DNA of 64,000 nucleotides from Roseateles_B flavus (GCF_039872765.1 NZ_JBDPZC010000002.1:62001-126000), one strand, 5' to 3'. Shown: positions 35,249 through 44,467, counted from the stretch's first letter. Numbers and translations are program-made. The notes: generated by a model from the sequence alone, not told the origin.

Positions 35249-35929
35249 ATGGATGTGTTTCCCGAGCCGAGTGCTGGATGGACCCGACACCGGATGCACC
35301 CCTACGTGGCGGCCCGGCCGGGCGAAGCCGGGTTCGTGGATCTTCGGGCGCAGCCTGAGCGCATTCCGGAGGTGCTCGAGGACTATAGACCACATGCTGA
35401 TCAGCCGGCCGTGCAGACCTTCTTCGAATTCCTGAGGTGGATCAACGGGCCCGAATCGGTGCTTGAGACCTGCGACTGCGCCCTTCGAGGGCCGGAGAAG
35501 GTGAAATCACGCAAGGAATCCAGGTTCCTGTGGGTCTTGCATGGACGCGTGATGCTGATGCATCGTGAGCCGGGCGCGAATTGCATCGAAGGTGCCCCCA
35601 CCGTCTTCATCCAGCATCTGTACGAGCAACTGCACCGGGTTGACGCGCTTGCTCCCCTGCGCGACGTGTGCGCAGGGTTGAACCTGTGCAGCGTGCTGTA
35701 CAGGGATCGCTGCCTCGCGCAGCCTGCGGCCGACGGGAGCCTTGCCGCGGGGCCATACGACCCGGGACTCGGGCAGCACGTGATGGTGAAGTTCCGGGCA
35801 CATGGCAATAGCCACATGGAGGTCTGGCAAAAGCTCAACAAGTTCTACGGCTTCCTGTGGACCGCATGCCGTCGCACATCGGACCACTTTCTGCCGTTGG
35901 GCGGTTTTCTGCCAGCTGCACCCCAATAG
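35249..35929 (+). CDS. Hypothetical protein between the two TcmP operons
   Basis: A 226-residue soluble protein with GGGAGAG upstream of the ATG. Features: an N-terminal HRMHPYVAARPGEAG, SRFLWVLHGRVMLMHRE in the middle and HMEVWQKLNKFYGFLWTACR near the end; three or four cysteines. No family recognised. It is divergent from the LexA-like gene and convergent with the second TcmP operon, so it might be part of the same island module, but nothing in the sequence proves this. Confidence 0.65.
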   Translation: MDVFPEPSAGWTRHRMHPYVAARPGEAGFVDLRAQPERIPEVLEDYRPHADQPAVQTFFEFLRWINGPESVLETCDCALRGPEKVKSRKESRFLWVLHGRVMLMHREPGANCIEGAPTVFIQHLYEQLHRVDALAPLRDVCAGLNLCSVLYRDRCLAQPAADGSLAAGPYDPGLGQHVMVKFRAHGNSHMEVWQKLNKFYGFLWTACRRTSDHFLPLGGFLPAAPQ

Positions 35930-36025
35930 CCAGCTCAGCGTCGATGTCCCGAGAGGGATGGCCCGCGGAACCCTGCCCGGTTCTGGCCTCGCAGACGCCG
36001 CCGGGACGGCATGCAGGGGCCATGC

Positions 36026-37222
36026 CTAGATGGCGACCCAGCCCAGCGTCTCCCCTGCGCGCTCATGATGCAGTGGGCGCTTGTGACGTCGAGCCGCATT
36101 GGCCGAACGGTTCACAACCTTTCCGGCCTTGACCAACCTCACCAGCGAAGCTTGCAGGTCACCTTCGAACCAGTCCGTCTTCTCCAGGATGTCGGCGAAG
36201 GCTGCGGTATCGATCAGCCGATCGCCGTCGCCGAGGTACTGGCACCAGAACTCGTCGACCTCCGAGGCCGCGGCATGCGTGACGTCAAGATCGGCCATCT
36301 CCTCGGCCGAGAACAGTGAGTCCATGCCAGTGTCGGCCGTCTTCTTCCTGTCGCGCTTTTCCGCCCGGACCTGGGACTGCACGCGGTCGGTGCCTTCGGA
36401 AATCTCCATGAACTTCACAACGCCGAGAGGGTGCGAGGTCAGGTAGACCAGGTGGTACTTCGCGCGGTCCCGCTCCGGGTTCATGATCCGCGCGTGTGCC
36501 GCCCTTGCGGGCCGAGAGTTCGACGCCGGCACGCACTGCTTGAGGCTCTCCCTATAGGTGTGGACGAAGGCATGCTCCCGCTGCTGCGGGTTCATGGCCG
36601 TCACATCCAAGTCCTTGCCAAGCACGTTGGCCATCGTGGACTTCATGCCCTGCATCGACATCGCGCGATTGGCATGGTCGTACATCAGGTTAATCAGGAA
36701 CTCGGATCGCGGCCTACGAATCAGCGGCGCCAGGACGGGCACCGCAATCGGGGTGTATCCCTTCGGGTCGATGAAAAAGAAGGTAAAGGCATCCGGCCCC
36801 ACCCAGTCGAGGATCTCTTGCCGCAGCGCGACGAAGTCGCCTGGAAAACAGGCCGAGCGGATGCCGCGCGGTGTGTGATCCGCCAGGTAGCCTTTCAGCC
36901 GCTGGAAAGACGCCGGATTCTTCTCGATGTACAGCGCCTTGATCTTGACGAAGCGGCGCAGGCTGGCGAGCTTCTGACGGCAGGTATCCAGGGTATTCAG
37001 TGAGATCGCGATCGACGTGCTCTTCATGTCCTCGGAAGAGTCGCCCCACGGACCGGCAAAGCAGTCCACATAGCATAGCTCGGCGCTGCCCCCGGATCGG
37101 GTGCCCATGCCGATGATCAGGAACAGCTTCTCTAGGTAGTCCTCAAGCAGTCTGTGCTTGATCAGGGCCTGCTCGCGCCCGTCATAGGCCGTTGGAATCA
37201 GTGAGCTTTCGGTGTTGTCCAT
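36026..37222 (-). CDS. tcmP: Three-Cys-motif partner protein TcmP, paralogue 2
   Basis: A 398-residue TcmP-like protein: KHRLLEDYLEKLFLIIG, then CYVDCFAGPWG (glycine-rich entrance), YIEKNPASFQRLK and the family strand FFFIDPKGYTPIAV. The C-terminal half contains YHLVYLTSHPLGVVKFMEI and a helical tail. ATG at 37222 is chosen; the long upstream extension overlaps the DUF4238 gene and lacks a ribosome site. Last gene of the operon TcmP3-DUF4238-TcmP2. It is diverged from paralogue 1 in length and motifs. Confidence 0.82.
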   Translation of the reverse strand: MDNTESSLIPTAYDGREQALIKHRLLEDYLEKLFLIIGMGTRSGGSAELCYVDCFAGPWGDSSEDMKSTSIAISLNTLDTCRQKLASLRRFVKIKALYIEKNPASFQRLKGYLADHTPRGIRSACFPGDFVALRQEILDWVGPDAFTFFFIDPKGYTPIAVPVLAPLIRRPRSEFLINLMYDHANRAMSMQGMKSTMANVLGKDLDVTAMNPQQREHAFVHTYRESLKQCVPASNSRPARAAHARIMNPERDRAKYHLVYLTSHPLGVVKFMEISEGTDRVQSQVRAEKRDRKKTADTGMDSLFSAEEMADLDVTHAAASEVDEFWCQYLGDGDRLIDTAAFADILEKTDWFEGDLQASLVRLVKAGKVVNRSANAARRHKRPLHHERAGETLGWVAI

Positions 37223-37340
37223 GGGTGTTAGGTCCGTGAAAGCCGTGCCGGGATCAATATTCGAAGAGCCGCAATCTCCGGCCATGGGATCTGGTCCGGA
37301 CTCTGCAGAACGGAAGATGGCCGCGAGCCCTGCCGAGCAT

Positions 37341-38348
37341 CTAGAACTTTCCAGTCGCCTCGACGTACCGTGGGCCTCGCTGCATCGATGCGTCGCTGGC
37401 CACCATCTCCTTGACCAGGGAGAAATCGTCGGTCGCTCCAAAGACGAAGCGCTCGGCGCTGCGCACCTGCAGCGAGTTGAAGTGCACGACGTTGACGGGC
37501 TGCAGGCGCAATGGCGTTCCGTTCTCGATCGCGTCGATCGTGGTCGTTGCAACTTCCAGATCGTGCAGTTCGCCGCCATCTAGATTCGACACTTGGCTTT
37601 TCGCGCGCAGCCTCTCGACCAACTCACAGCATGCGTCCTGCAAGGTGGGGCACCACAGGCCGAGCGCCAGCGTGGGCGACAACGGAAAGTAGATCTGGAT
37701 GCCCTCGCACGCGATGCCGAGGTTGCCGCGCAGGCCGCTGTCCCTTTCGTTGGTCGTCGCGAAGGGATGGTCGCCCATGAGGAACGGGTGCTTCCGGTCG
37801 GTCTTGAGCAGCACCCAGTCCTTGTCGACCAAAGTCGGCGCGTATTGCGGTATGGCCTGCGTGATGAGCCGGGCCAGCATCGCCTTGTCGGCATTGACAC
37901 CATCTCCGACCAGAGGATCAGGGTCAAAGAAACCTTCGGGCGCGCCACCCTGCGCCTCAAGCCAGGCCTTCATCCGCGTCATGACGTCGTTGCTTCGCTC
38001 AATGACAGCCCGGGTCCTGACCATCTGGACCGCAAGAAAGGACGCCAGGGTGGCGCGTTCCATGGGCTCCTCGAAGTCGAACCTCTCTTCGCGCACTAGG
38101 CGCGCCACGAACTCGGCGGCCTTCGACTCAAGGTCGGCCAGCTTTGGCTCGATCGTGACCTGCTCACCGGCAAATTCGAAGTCGTACATGTGGTACTCGG
38201 CGGCCACGGCGATGGCGGACTTCTTCGAGGCCGAGAACGCGAACGACGTGCCCGACTGCTTGTCGTAGACGCGCACGTGATCCTTCTTACCGCTGCCGAA
38301 CTGGCGCAGCAGGAATCTGGGCACATAGTGCTGAAGCTGATTCCCCAT
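37341..38348 (-). CDS. DUF4238 domain protein
   Basis: A 335-residue protein starting GNQLQHYVPRFLLRQFG with DHVRVYDKQSG, the diagnostic opening of DUF4238. Further on: KDWVLLKTDRKHPFLMGDHPF and YFPLSPTLALGLWCP, also family-typical. DUF4238 proteins are uncharacterised and often found in accessory and defence regions. Here the gene is sandwiched between two TcmP genes on one strand with gaps of 118 and 142 bases, suggesting a shared operon. Confidence 0.85.
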   Translation of the reverse strand: MGNQLQHYVPRFLLRQFGSGKKDHVRVYDKQSGTSFAFSASKKSAIAVAAEYHMYDFEFAGEQVTIEPKLADLESKAAEFVARLVREERFDFEEPMERATLASFLAVQMVRTRAVIERSNDVMTRMKAWLEAQGGAPEGFFDPDPLVGDGVNADKAMLARLITQAIPQYAPTLVDKDWVLLKTDRKHPFLMGDHPFATTNERDSGLRGNLGIACEGIQIYFPLSPTLALGLWCPTLQDACCELVERLRAKSQVSNLDGGELHDLEVATTTIDAIENGTPLRLQPVNVVHFNSLQVRSAERFVFGATDDFSLVKEMVASDASMQRGPRYVEATGKF

Positions 38349-38490
38349 GATGGCGTTTGGTCTCCCTGTGGTCTTCCGAATTGTGACCGCCAGCTTCAAC
38401 CGGCTCCAGCTGGATCGCTTCAACCGCCTATGCCGCGGGACAGCCTTATGACCCTGGGGCAAGGCAACACGTAGGCGCCCGTGGCGAGCG

Positions 38491-39408
38491 TCACGATGAA
38501 AAGAGCTCGAGGTTCTGGCTCCTGGCGATGTCGCCCCAAATACGGTCCGGCAGCGGATGCCGCGAGAAGAACACCAACCGGTAGATCGCCCGCCCCTTAC
38601 CGTCGGTGATGCGCGGCATCTGCGAGCTGACGGTGAAGCCCAGCGCCTTCACGGCGTTGCACCATTCGTCGAAGAACCACAGCGACAGGTTCTTCTTGGA
38701 GATCTTCTGAGGCACGCGGGCTCGCCAGCCTGGCAACGCGTGGTCAAAGCGGTCGCGCGCCGGATTCAGCTCCATGTCAATGTTGCGGGTCAAATCCATC
38801 AGGCTGAAGTGCACGGCAAAGTCGACATGCTCCAGCCTAGCCAGCCGCTCGATAATGGAGAACGACAGATATTCGAGGTTGTATGGGTCGATGTAGGCCA
38901 GCGCGAGCGCGCCGAACGGCACGGCCTTCGCCATCTGGTCCACCGTCTCTATGGCTGGACCCGCGAACGTCTGCACCTGCGCCCCCCGCGCGATCAGGCG
39001 CTGCTCGTTGGCTGCCGCTTTGTCCGGATCAATGTCACCGACCAAGACCTTCGTGAAGGGCGCGCCCGACAGGACGGACTGGCGGTAGGCGATCACCGAT
39101 CCGCCGTCGCGGGTGATGGTTTCTCCCTTCACCTGGATGCGCCCCGGGCCGCAGAAGGGATCGATCAGCACACGCTGCTTGAAGCGCTTCTGCGCCTCGC
39201 GAGTCGCGTTCAAGTACCGACAGAGATAGCGGTGCTTCTCGGACGGCACCCAGTCGCCGACGCCGGCTCCGTCCGGGCCGAGCTCGATGAGCAGATTCGG
39301 AAATGGGTCGGGTCCCCAGATATCTACGGCTTCTGCAGACAATTTCTCTCCCTGACAGTTCGATTGAGCGAATAGATTCGCATTCGTGACGATCAATGCC
39401 GTCTTCAT
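38491..39408 (-). CDS. tcmP: Three-Cys-motif partner protein TcmP, paralogue 3
   Basis: A 305-residue TcmP-like protein: KHRYLCRYLNATREAQKRF, then VLIDPFCGPGRI, VGDIDPDKAAANEQRL and LAYIDPYNLEYLSFSIIERLA, with WFFDEWCNAVKALGF and IYRLVFFSRHPLPDRIW near the end. ATG at 39408 is used. The frame stays open further upstream through an IS66 remnant, and that extension is not part of the gene. First gene of the TcmP3-DUF4238-TcmP2 operon. Confidence 0.8.
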   Translation of the reverse strand: MKTALIVTNANLFAQSNCQGEKLSAEAVDIWGPDPFPNLLIELGPDGAGVGDWVPSEKHRYLCRYLNATREAQKRFKQRVLIDPFCGPGRIQVKGETITRDGGSVIAYRQSVLSGAPFTKVLVGDIDPDKAAANEQRLIARGAQVQTFAGPAIETVDQMAKAVPFGALALAYIDPYNLEYLSFSIIERLARLEHVDFAVHFSLMDLTRNIDMELNPARDRFDHALPGWRARVPQKISKKNLSLWFFDEWCNAVKALGFTVSSQMPRITDGKGRAIYRLVFFSRHPLPDRIWGDIARSQNLELFSS

Positions 39409-39645
39409 GAACCTCTCAGACCCCCTAGTATGGAGAGGAACGTCCGATCTATGGCTACCGGCTTTCCCCGTCGCTCCATGGCTGCGGACACCATCGTCAA
39501 CCGTACCCGCTACGCCGCGATGGGAGCCTGGGGAATGGCGAAGTGACTCCAACCGCCCAACCGACCTTCCCTGTCGTCCACGCAACCTGCGGCACGACGT
39601 CGTTGCTGATCTCCAAGCTGCACGCTCGCCGTCGTGCCCGGTCGA

Positions 39646-39786
39646 GCGCCGCCACTGGTGCACGAACTTGGCGTTGAGGCTAATCGCCACCTGGGCCACG
39701 GCGCCGGTCGCCGCGCAGGCAGCGATGACTTGGCGCTTCAGGTCTGCATGGTGGCGCAGGCGACTGGCCGGCTTGGCGTCTGACAT
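39646..39786 (-). pseudogene. IS66-family OrfA N-terminal remnant
   Basis: The 47 codons MSDAKPASRLRHHADLKRQV, then IAACAATGAVAQVAISLNAK, FVHQWRR match the start of the small IS66 accessory protein (TnpA-type). The rest is missing. It lies upstream of the third tcmP in the same frame, which may be how that gene lost its native promoter region. No other gene is seen in 39409-39960. Confidence 0.65.
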
Positions 39787-39960
39787 GGTGTCCACCTGCC
39801 GGGTTGGTGGACACCATCCTGGCCGCCACCGATGGGCATTCAAGACGAGTTGGCCGGACGCATACGCTCCATTCACCGACGCGCTGTCTAGCCAAAGTGC
39901 GCTGACAAGGAATCAATGGGAGTTTGAATTCTTCGGACGCGCTGCCCTCTTGGCGGTGAG

Positions 39961-40377
39961 CTACCGACGAGCCGCGACACCCAGCACAAGGGTCGCCGCA
40001 GTCCAAAACCTGAGCTGAGGACTCTCGATCGGTTGGCCCAATGCGAAGCGGGCGAAGTGCTCGCAATTGAAAGCCAGCCAGTCATAGGCAGGGTGTCGAC
40101 CAGACCGAGCACGGGCCAGAACCGCCCAGTCCGGAAGCGCTGTCCTCGTCGGCTCAGCTCGGACTGGCTTACCTCGGGCGAAGGTCGACAGCGGTTCTTC
40201 AACCACCTGATAGCCGAACTGACCAGGGTTGAGTGAGATGACCTGGCGCTCCCAGCCGCAAGTAGGTTCGGTCAGGAGCCCCACATGGCGATAGAGCCCG
40301 CGTGACACGGATACCAGGGTGCCCGCGGGCAAAGAGTCAGAGGTTGCGTTCATTGGAAGCATAGGCGTAAAATTCAT
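39961..40377 (-). CDS. LRAT-like (NlpC/P60-related) protein
   Basis: A protein of about 138 residues. LPAGTLVSVSRGLYRHVGLLTE resembles the catalytic histidine strand of LRAT/NlpC-P60 folds, VISLNPGQFGYQVVEEPLS the next block, and YDWLAFNCEHFARFALGQP the conserved NCEHF nucleophile-cysteine motif of LRAT-like proteins. A hydrophobic C-terminus follows (LRFWTAATLVLGVAARR). Relatives are acyltransferases or peptidases acting on lipids. Start at 40377 or 40353 is uncertain; neither has a clear ribosome site. Divergent from an XRE regulator. Confidence 0.75.
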   Translation of the reverse strand: MNFTPMLPMNATSDSLPAGTLVSVSRGLYRHVGLLTEPTCGWERQVISLNPGQFGYQVVEEPLSTFARGKPVRAEPTRTALPDWAVLARARSGRHPAYDWLAFNCEHFARFALGQPIESPQLRFWTAATLVLGVAARR

Positions 40378-40380
40378 ACT

Positions 40381-40393
40381 TGCATTAAATGCA
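40381..40393. promoter_or_regulatory. Palindromic operator between the LRAT-like and XRE genes
   Basis: TGCATT-A-AATGCA is a perfect 6+6 palindrome in the few bases between the two divergent start codons. Such a site fits binding by the XRE-family protein encoded immediately to the right, giving control of both genes. Confidence 0.5.
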
Positions 40394-40396
40394 TAT

Positions 40397-40765
40397 ATGA
40401 ATTCAATGTCAACTCCCCACCTACCCCAGCCCGAAGTTCCGTACTCTGCCTTAGTTGGCCAGGTCATCAAACAGGCTCGTGTGGAGCAAGGCGGCCAGCA
40501 GATGGACATGGCTAACCTGCTCGGACTCTCCCAGTCAGCCTATTCCCGGCTGGAAAGCGGTGACACCATGTTTAGCGTGTGGCAGATGCGCGAATGCGCA
40601 AAGCTACTCAAGTTGGCACCGTCAGAGGTACTGCGCCGGGTCGAGCACTTGGAAGACCAACTGAGCAAGCAGGACGTACCCATCGTGGAAGCCAAAAAAA
40701 CAAACCCGGCCGGAGCGTTGGTCGGGATTGCTTTGCTTCTCGCTTTGCTGTCGAGCATGCGGTAG
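40397..40765 (+). CDS. XRE-family helix-turn-helix regulator with a C-terminal membrane segment
   Basis: A protein of about 122 residues. The helix-turn-helix reads QQMDMANLLGLSQSAYSRLE in a Cro/C1-type fold, and the C-terminus ends with a hydrophobic segment (GALVGIALLLALLSSMR), unusual for this family and suggesting membrane tethering. Start at 40397 (ATG) is used in place of an upstream GTG that would cross the operator. It is divergent from the LRAT-like gene and may be its regulator or antitoxin. Confidence 0.75.
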   Translation: MNSMSTPHLPQPEVPYSALVGQVIKQARVEQGGQQMDMANLLGLSQSAYSRLESGDTMFSVWQMRECAKLLKLAPSEVLRRVEHLEDQLSKQDVPIVEAKKTNPAGALVGIALLLALLSSMR

Positions 40766-40852
40766 ATAGAAGGCCACCAAATAGCACTTCCGCCACAGAG
40801 CTACGGCTAGAGGCGGCAAGTCAATGGAGGCCGCCTCTTGTCATTTGCATCC

Positions 40853-41620
40853 TTAGGGAGTCCACCCCGTCAAGTCAGCGCCATCCAAGCGAACAAGGCG
40901 TGTGCGCTTCGCCCGCTGGTCGTAAAAGGCGACATGTGTGGTGGAGCTAGCCAGGATGATCCCGGCCCCTATTGGCTGCCCATCTCGGACGATCTCCGTG
41001 CATGTACTGTGCCCCTGTACGGACTGACACCCCTTTTGAATCCTAGCTTCCATTCGGCGTGCCCACGCGTCAGAGTAGCTCTTCCCTATCGCAGGCGCTG
41101 CGACGAGGATTAGCGATGCGGAAATCAGCATTGCGTAGAGCCAGACGACAAGACCACCTGACAGCCCCCAGCCCAGGAGGATCTGCCTCAGCCACCAAGG
41201 GGTACTTTCAAGGACCCAGGCAAGTTCAACCCGTCGCTGCCTGCCTCGTTTCGCGGCCGCTCTCGCAGTCAACACGATCGACGAGTAAACACCAAGAGTG
41301 ATGAAGAAGACCGCCGCAAACCACCCGGGCCATGTATTTAGGAGGGACACGAACCGATCGGTGAAGGCAACGTATCCATGAATGAGTCGCTCATTCGAGT
41401 CTAAAGGGATGATGCCCGCATCCAAGCCCCAGTGATCCATCCAGTTGCTGTATGCGATGTGCCCAATGAGGTTCAACGCGGCGACAGAAACGCCAAGGAA
41501 TGCTGCCGCAGCCTTAGCCAATGTGCCCCAAGCGATTTCCGTCGTATCGTTGCCAGGCCGTGCTTCATTGCTCCTCGCAGCGCCTTCAGCAAGAGCGCCC
41601 GATGATTCGAGTGACTTCAT
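40853..41620 (-). CDS. Predicted four-helix membrane protein, unknown family
   Basis: A 255-residue protein. Hydrophobic segments are LAKAAAAFLGVSVAALNLIG, WFAAVFFITLGVYSSIVLTA, ILLGWGLSGGLVVWLYAML and the overlapping LISASLILVAAPAIG. The C-terminal 60 residues are soluble with two cysteines and end GADLTGWTP. ATG at 41620 is favoured by GGAGGATGAG. No family recognised. The 520 bases between this gene and the next show only weak ORFs that I cannot support. Confidence 0.65.
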   Translation of the reverse strand: MKSLESSGALAEGAARSNEARPGNDTTEIAWGTLAKAAAAFLGVSVAALNLIGHIAYSNWMDHWGLDAGIIPLDSNERLIHGYVAFTDRFVSLLNTWPGWFAAVFFITLGVYSSIVLTARAAAKRGRQRRVELAWVLESTPWWLRQILLGWGLSGGLVVWLYAMLISASLILVAAPAIGKSYSDAWARRMEARIQKGCQSVQGHSTCTEIVRDGQPIGAGIILASSTTHVAFYDQRAKRTRLVRLDGADLTGWTP

Positions 41621-42143
41621 CTCATCCTCCTCTTTCATTCACTAATGCAGATGGTCTTCACCGACGTGAAACCCTGAGAGGAATTTCTCATGTAGGTAGC
41701 TCACTAGATGAGCCACCTACCAAATTTGAAGCTGGAAGCAGGTCTTGCGTTCGGACTAGTCCGCGTCAGTTACATCGAGCAGTAAGGGGCGAATCCCAGT
41801 TCTATGGCGAACCGGCAATGGCCATGAGCGTCATGCTCGGTACAAGGTGCAGGAAGGAAGGTCCGATCCACTGATGAATAGGCCGGCGCGACAAATTCAC
41901 TCAAGCGCATCCTCGACCAGAGCAATGCCTGGACGGTCCCGTGCCGAGAGCCAGTCCCGGTCACCTCAACTCAGGCAAGCCTCTCGCCCGACTTGAAACT
42001 TGTCATGCCCGCTTCAGCATTGGACTCAGTGCACGGCCCAAGGATGGGAGAGAGTGACCACCCGCCTCAGATCACTCATGCCATTCGAGCAAGGTAGGAC
42101 AGGCGAAATTGCCCGTAGCGCATCGGCCAGTTGGAAGTGACAG

Positions 42144-42362
42144 CTAGCCGAACTTCGGCGGCGTCAGCAACTCTCCAACAGACACCCCAAGCGTCAGAGC
42201 AATGCGCTCCACGTTGTCGATCGAGATGTTCCGCGCCTGTCTCTCGACATGCCCGATGAAGGTCCGGTGGAGCCCGCATTCAAGGGCCAGGGCCTCCTGG
42301 CTATAGCCTCGTGCCGCCCTCAGGCGAATCATGTTCAGGGCCAGGATCTCCCGGGCGCTCAT
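42144..42362 (-). CDS. Small XRE-family transcriptional regulator
   Basis: A protein of about 72 residues, essentially one helix-turn-helix domain: MIRLRAARGYSQEALALECGLHRTFIGHVERQARNIS, then IDNVERIALTLGVSVGELLT. Such single-domain Cro/C1 proteins often regulate nearby island genes or restriction-modification loci. The start is ATG at 42362, with AAAGAAG upstream; a GTG 12 codons earlier is possible. Confidence 0.85.
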   Translation of the reverse strand: MSAREILALNMIRLRAARGYSQEALALECGLHRTFIGHVERQARNISIDNVERIALTLGVSVGELLTPPKFG

Positions 42363-42530
42363 GAACTTCTTTTCGCTGTTGGCTTTTGCTGACGACACGC
42401 CTAGCAGTGTTTATGTCGTCCGCTTTAGAGTCACCCGCGTTTAAGTCTCAATCTAAATAGCGGGATCGGCGTCGGAAGTGATGGGGATCCTCCCTGTCTT
42501 TGCCAGATCGACCCCGCCAGGGAGTTCACC

Positions 42531-43184
42531 TTGACCGCATCGTTGCCCATCGTCCTCTTCTGCTATGCGCTGCTCTGCATTCCGATCCTCAATCTGCTCT
42601 TCGGCGCTCTCATTGGTTGGATGCTTGCAATGCGCCTTCTAAGGGAGCGGCGTATCGGCCGGCTGTTGCTTGGGCTGCCTCTGGCTGCCCTTTGGACGCT
42701 CTCTGCGTGCGTCCTGCTCGCGGCCTTCACCAGCAGCCGGTCTATGCAATCAGGGCCACTGTCAGAATGGACTTGGGGGGCCGTTTGGATGGTCGTGCAC
42801 CTCGGCCTGACACATGGAATCTTCGTGTACGCCAACGCCGGTGGGCGCGCAGGCTATGCAAAGCAGCTCGCGCTCGCGAATGCCGTCGGACGAGGCCACT
42901 TCACCATAGGCTGCGGTTGCCAAGGCTTGCTGCCTCAGCTCTATGTCGACCCAGCCGCGAAGACCCTCGCATTCGTCGCGGAGAAGTGGTTTCGCATCGA
43001 GCCGGCTTCGTTCGTCAGCGCGACGGACATCAGCTACGTCGCCATGAGTGATGGGTCGACGAGGGAAGTGGTGCTTCAGCTTAGAACGAATGACTTCAGC
43101 ACGCCGCTGATCGCCATCGAGATGACAAGCCTTACGCAAGCCCAGGCGTGGCAGCAGCGGCTGCAGCTGCTTTCCGAGGGGTAG
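42531..43184 (+). CDS. Membrane protein with a C-terminal PH-like domain, unknown
   Basis: A 217-residue protein starting with TTG after GGGAG. The first 100 residues hold three hydrophobic segments (LPIVLFCYALLCIPILNLLFG, LLLGLPLAALWTLSACVLLAAF, WGAVWMVVHLGLTHGIFVY). The remainder is soluble: RIEPASFVSATDISYVAMSDGST, VVLQLRTNDFSTPLIAIEM, QAQAWQQRLQLL, a strand pattern resembling bacterial PH-like domains. No family is recognised. The next 400 bases hold no gene I can support. Confidence 0.65.
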   Translation: MTASLPIVLFCYALLCIPILNLLFGALIGWMLAMRLLRERRIGRLLLGLPLAALWTLSACVLLAAFTSSRSMQSGPLSEWTWGAVWMVVHLGLTHGIFVYANAGGRAGYAKQLALANAVGRGHFTIGCGCQGLLPQLYVDPAAKTLAFVAEKWFRIEPASFVSATDISYVAMSDGSTREVVLQLRTNDFSTPLIAIEMTSLTQAQAWQQRLQLLSEG

Positions 43185-43587
43185 AGCAAAAGGCTTGGCT
43201 CATGTATGCCTTCAAGCTCGGAATTCACGCCTCTTTGAACCCCCTCGCAAAGGCGCGCAGCAAGCTGCTCGTTCACGACGGCTTCCCACGTAATTCAGCG
43301 AGCGGATCGAGGAATTGCTGGCGCATCGGTGCTGCACGGCAGTGGCTGAAGAGCCGCACGCTGTGGCCGGAGAAAGCTCGGAGCGAGGCCCAGCTGCTGC
43401 GGAGTGCAAGCGCCGACGGCACATTGAGTGCCATGAGCTCCTAAACCGGCATGTCGTCCGGCTTCCGTGGCGAGACTTCCGCAGATGCGGGCATTCCGCC
43501 ATCGTGGCATTCCAGGTCGAGGCGGTCGATCAGCCCACCGGACAAGAAGACGTCGCCGGCCCTCACGTTGCTCGACAGGAACGTAAA

Positions 43588-43842
43588 TCAATCATTAGGG
43601 AGAGCAGCTGCCTTCTCGTCGGCGACGACGCGCAACCACTGCCCAAGCAGTTCCTTGACGCAGTGCTGGCAGAGATCGATCTGCACTTGATTGCCATCGC
43701 CGAAGACTGACGCGTAGCCCGCCTTGTGATCAACGCTGACGAACTCTTCGAACTCTTTCTCGCCAAGCTCCGACAGCCGTTCGCAACGGTCACACCTGAT
43801 CTGCTTCACGAAGCTCTGTGGTCGGACGTCTTTGATGCGCAT
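43588..43842 (-). CDS. Small zinc-ribbon-like conserved protein
   Basis: An 84-residue protein with IRCDRCERLSEL near the N-terminus and IDLCQHCVKELLGQWL near the C-terminus, two CxxC knuckles that should bind zinc. A middle GYASVFGDGNQVQ separates them. Similar short CxxC/CxxC proteins accompany RHS and contact-dependent loci, but the role is unknown. Divergent from the next gene. Confidence 0.75.
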   Translation of the reverse strand: MRIKDVRPQSFVKQIRCDRCERLSELGEKEFEEFVSVDHKAGYASVFGDGNQVQIDLCQHCVKELLGQWLRVVADEKAAALPND

Positions 43843-43936
43843 GGTTCACTCCGTTCGCAGCGCCCAACAGCGATTCGAGTCGGGGCCTGCTTTCACATTA
43901 CCTGAACAGCGTGCAAGATCGCTCGCTGGTGACCTG

Positions 43937-44467
43937 ATGTCAAAGCCAAGCCACCGCCACTGGAACTACCGTGCGATCCGCTTCGAGCACGGGGAGGACT
44001 CTCACATTGCCATCCACGAGGTTCACTACCAAGACGGCATGCCGGTGGCCTACTCTGAAACCCCGGCCGTAGTGCTCTGGTCAATTGAAGAGCCTGACGG
44101 GGCAGGCCTGGCGATCCTGGATCGTATGCGAGAGGCCCTTGTGAAGCCGGTCCTGCTGGAGTCAGAGTTTCAGGCTTCCCGTCGCGAGTTCGGACTTCTG
44201 CCAGGTCGCCAGGTGCCGGAGAACTTTGATGATCCGCTGCCAGAGGAAGTGGTCCAGGCATTCGAAGACCACCACGTGGAACTGCGGGTGCAACGCACTT
44301 CCATGGGTACCGAATACGTTGCTCTTGCAGATGTTCCCTCTGAGTATCGCGAGGAGTTCTGGGAGCACCTCGGTTCGGTACGCGGCCGCTTGCTAGTCGA
44401 TGGCTTCTGTGAGGCTGGCCTTCTTTCCGACTGGCTCGCTTGGAAAACGGTCCCGCTCCGGAACTAG
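43937..44467 (+). CDS. Conserved hypothetical protein with an N-terminal HWNYR motif
   Basis: A 176-residue soluble protein opening SHRHWNYRAIRFEHGEDSHI and AIHEVHYQDGMPVAYSETPA, a recurring proteobacterial sequence type of unknown role. ATG at 43937 is chosen over the upstream ATG because the conserved part begins there and GGTGACC precedes it. It may be one of several orphan immunity-type genes near the RHS locus; this is inference. Confidence 0.7.
   Translation: MSKPSHRHWNYRAIRFEHGEDSHIAIHEVHYQDGMPVAYSETPAVVLWSIEEPDGAGLAILDRMREALVKPVLLESEFQASRREFGLLPGRQVPENFDDPLPEEVVQAFEDHHVELRVQRTSMGTEYVALADVPSEYREEFWEHLGSVRGRLLVDGFCEAGLLSDWLAWKTVPLRN

Noticed and set aside
38491..39876. A 461-residue fusion of an IS66 OrfA start with TcmP
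   Set aside because: The frame is open by chance across the IS66 remnant; about 80 codons between the two parts are low-quality sequence and the TcmP domain has its own ATG at 39408.
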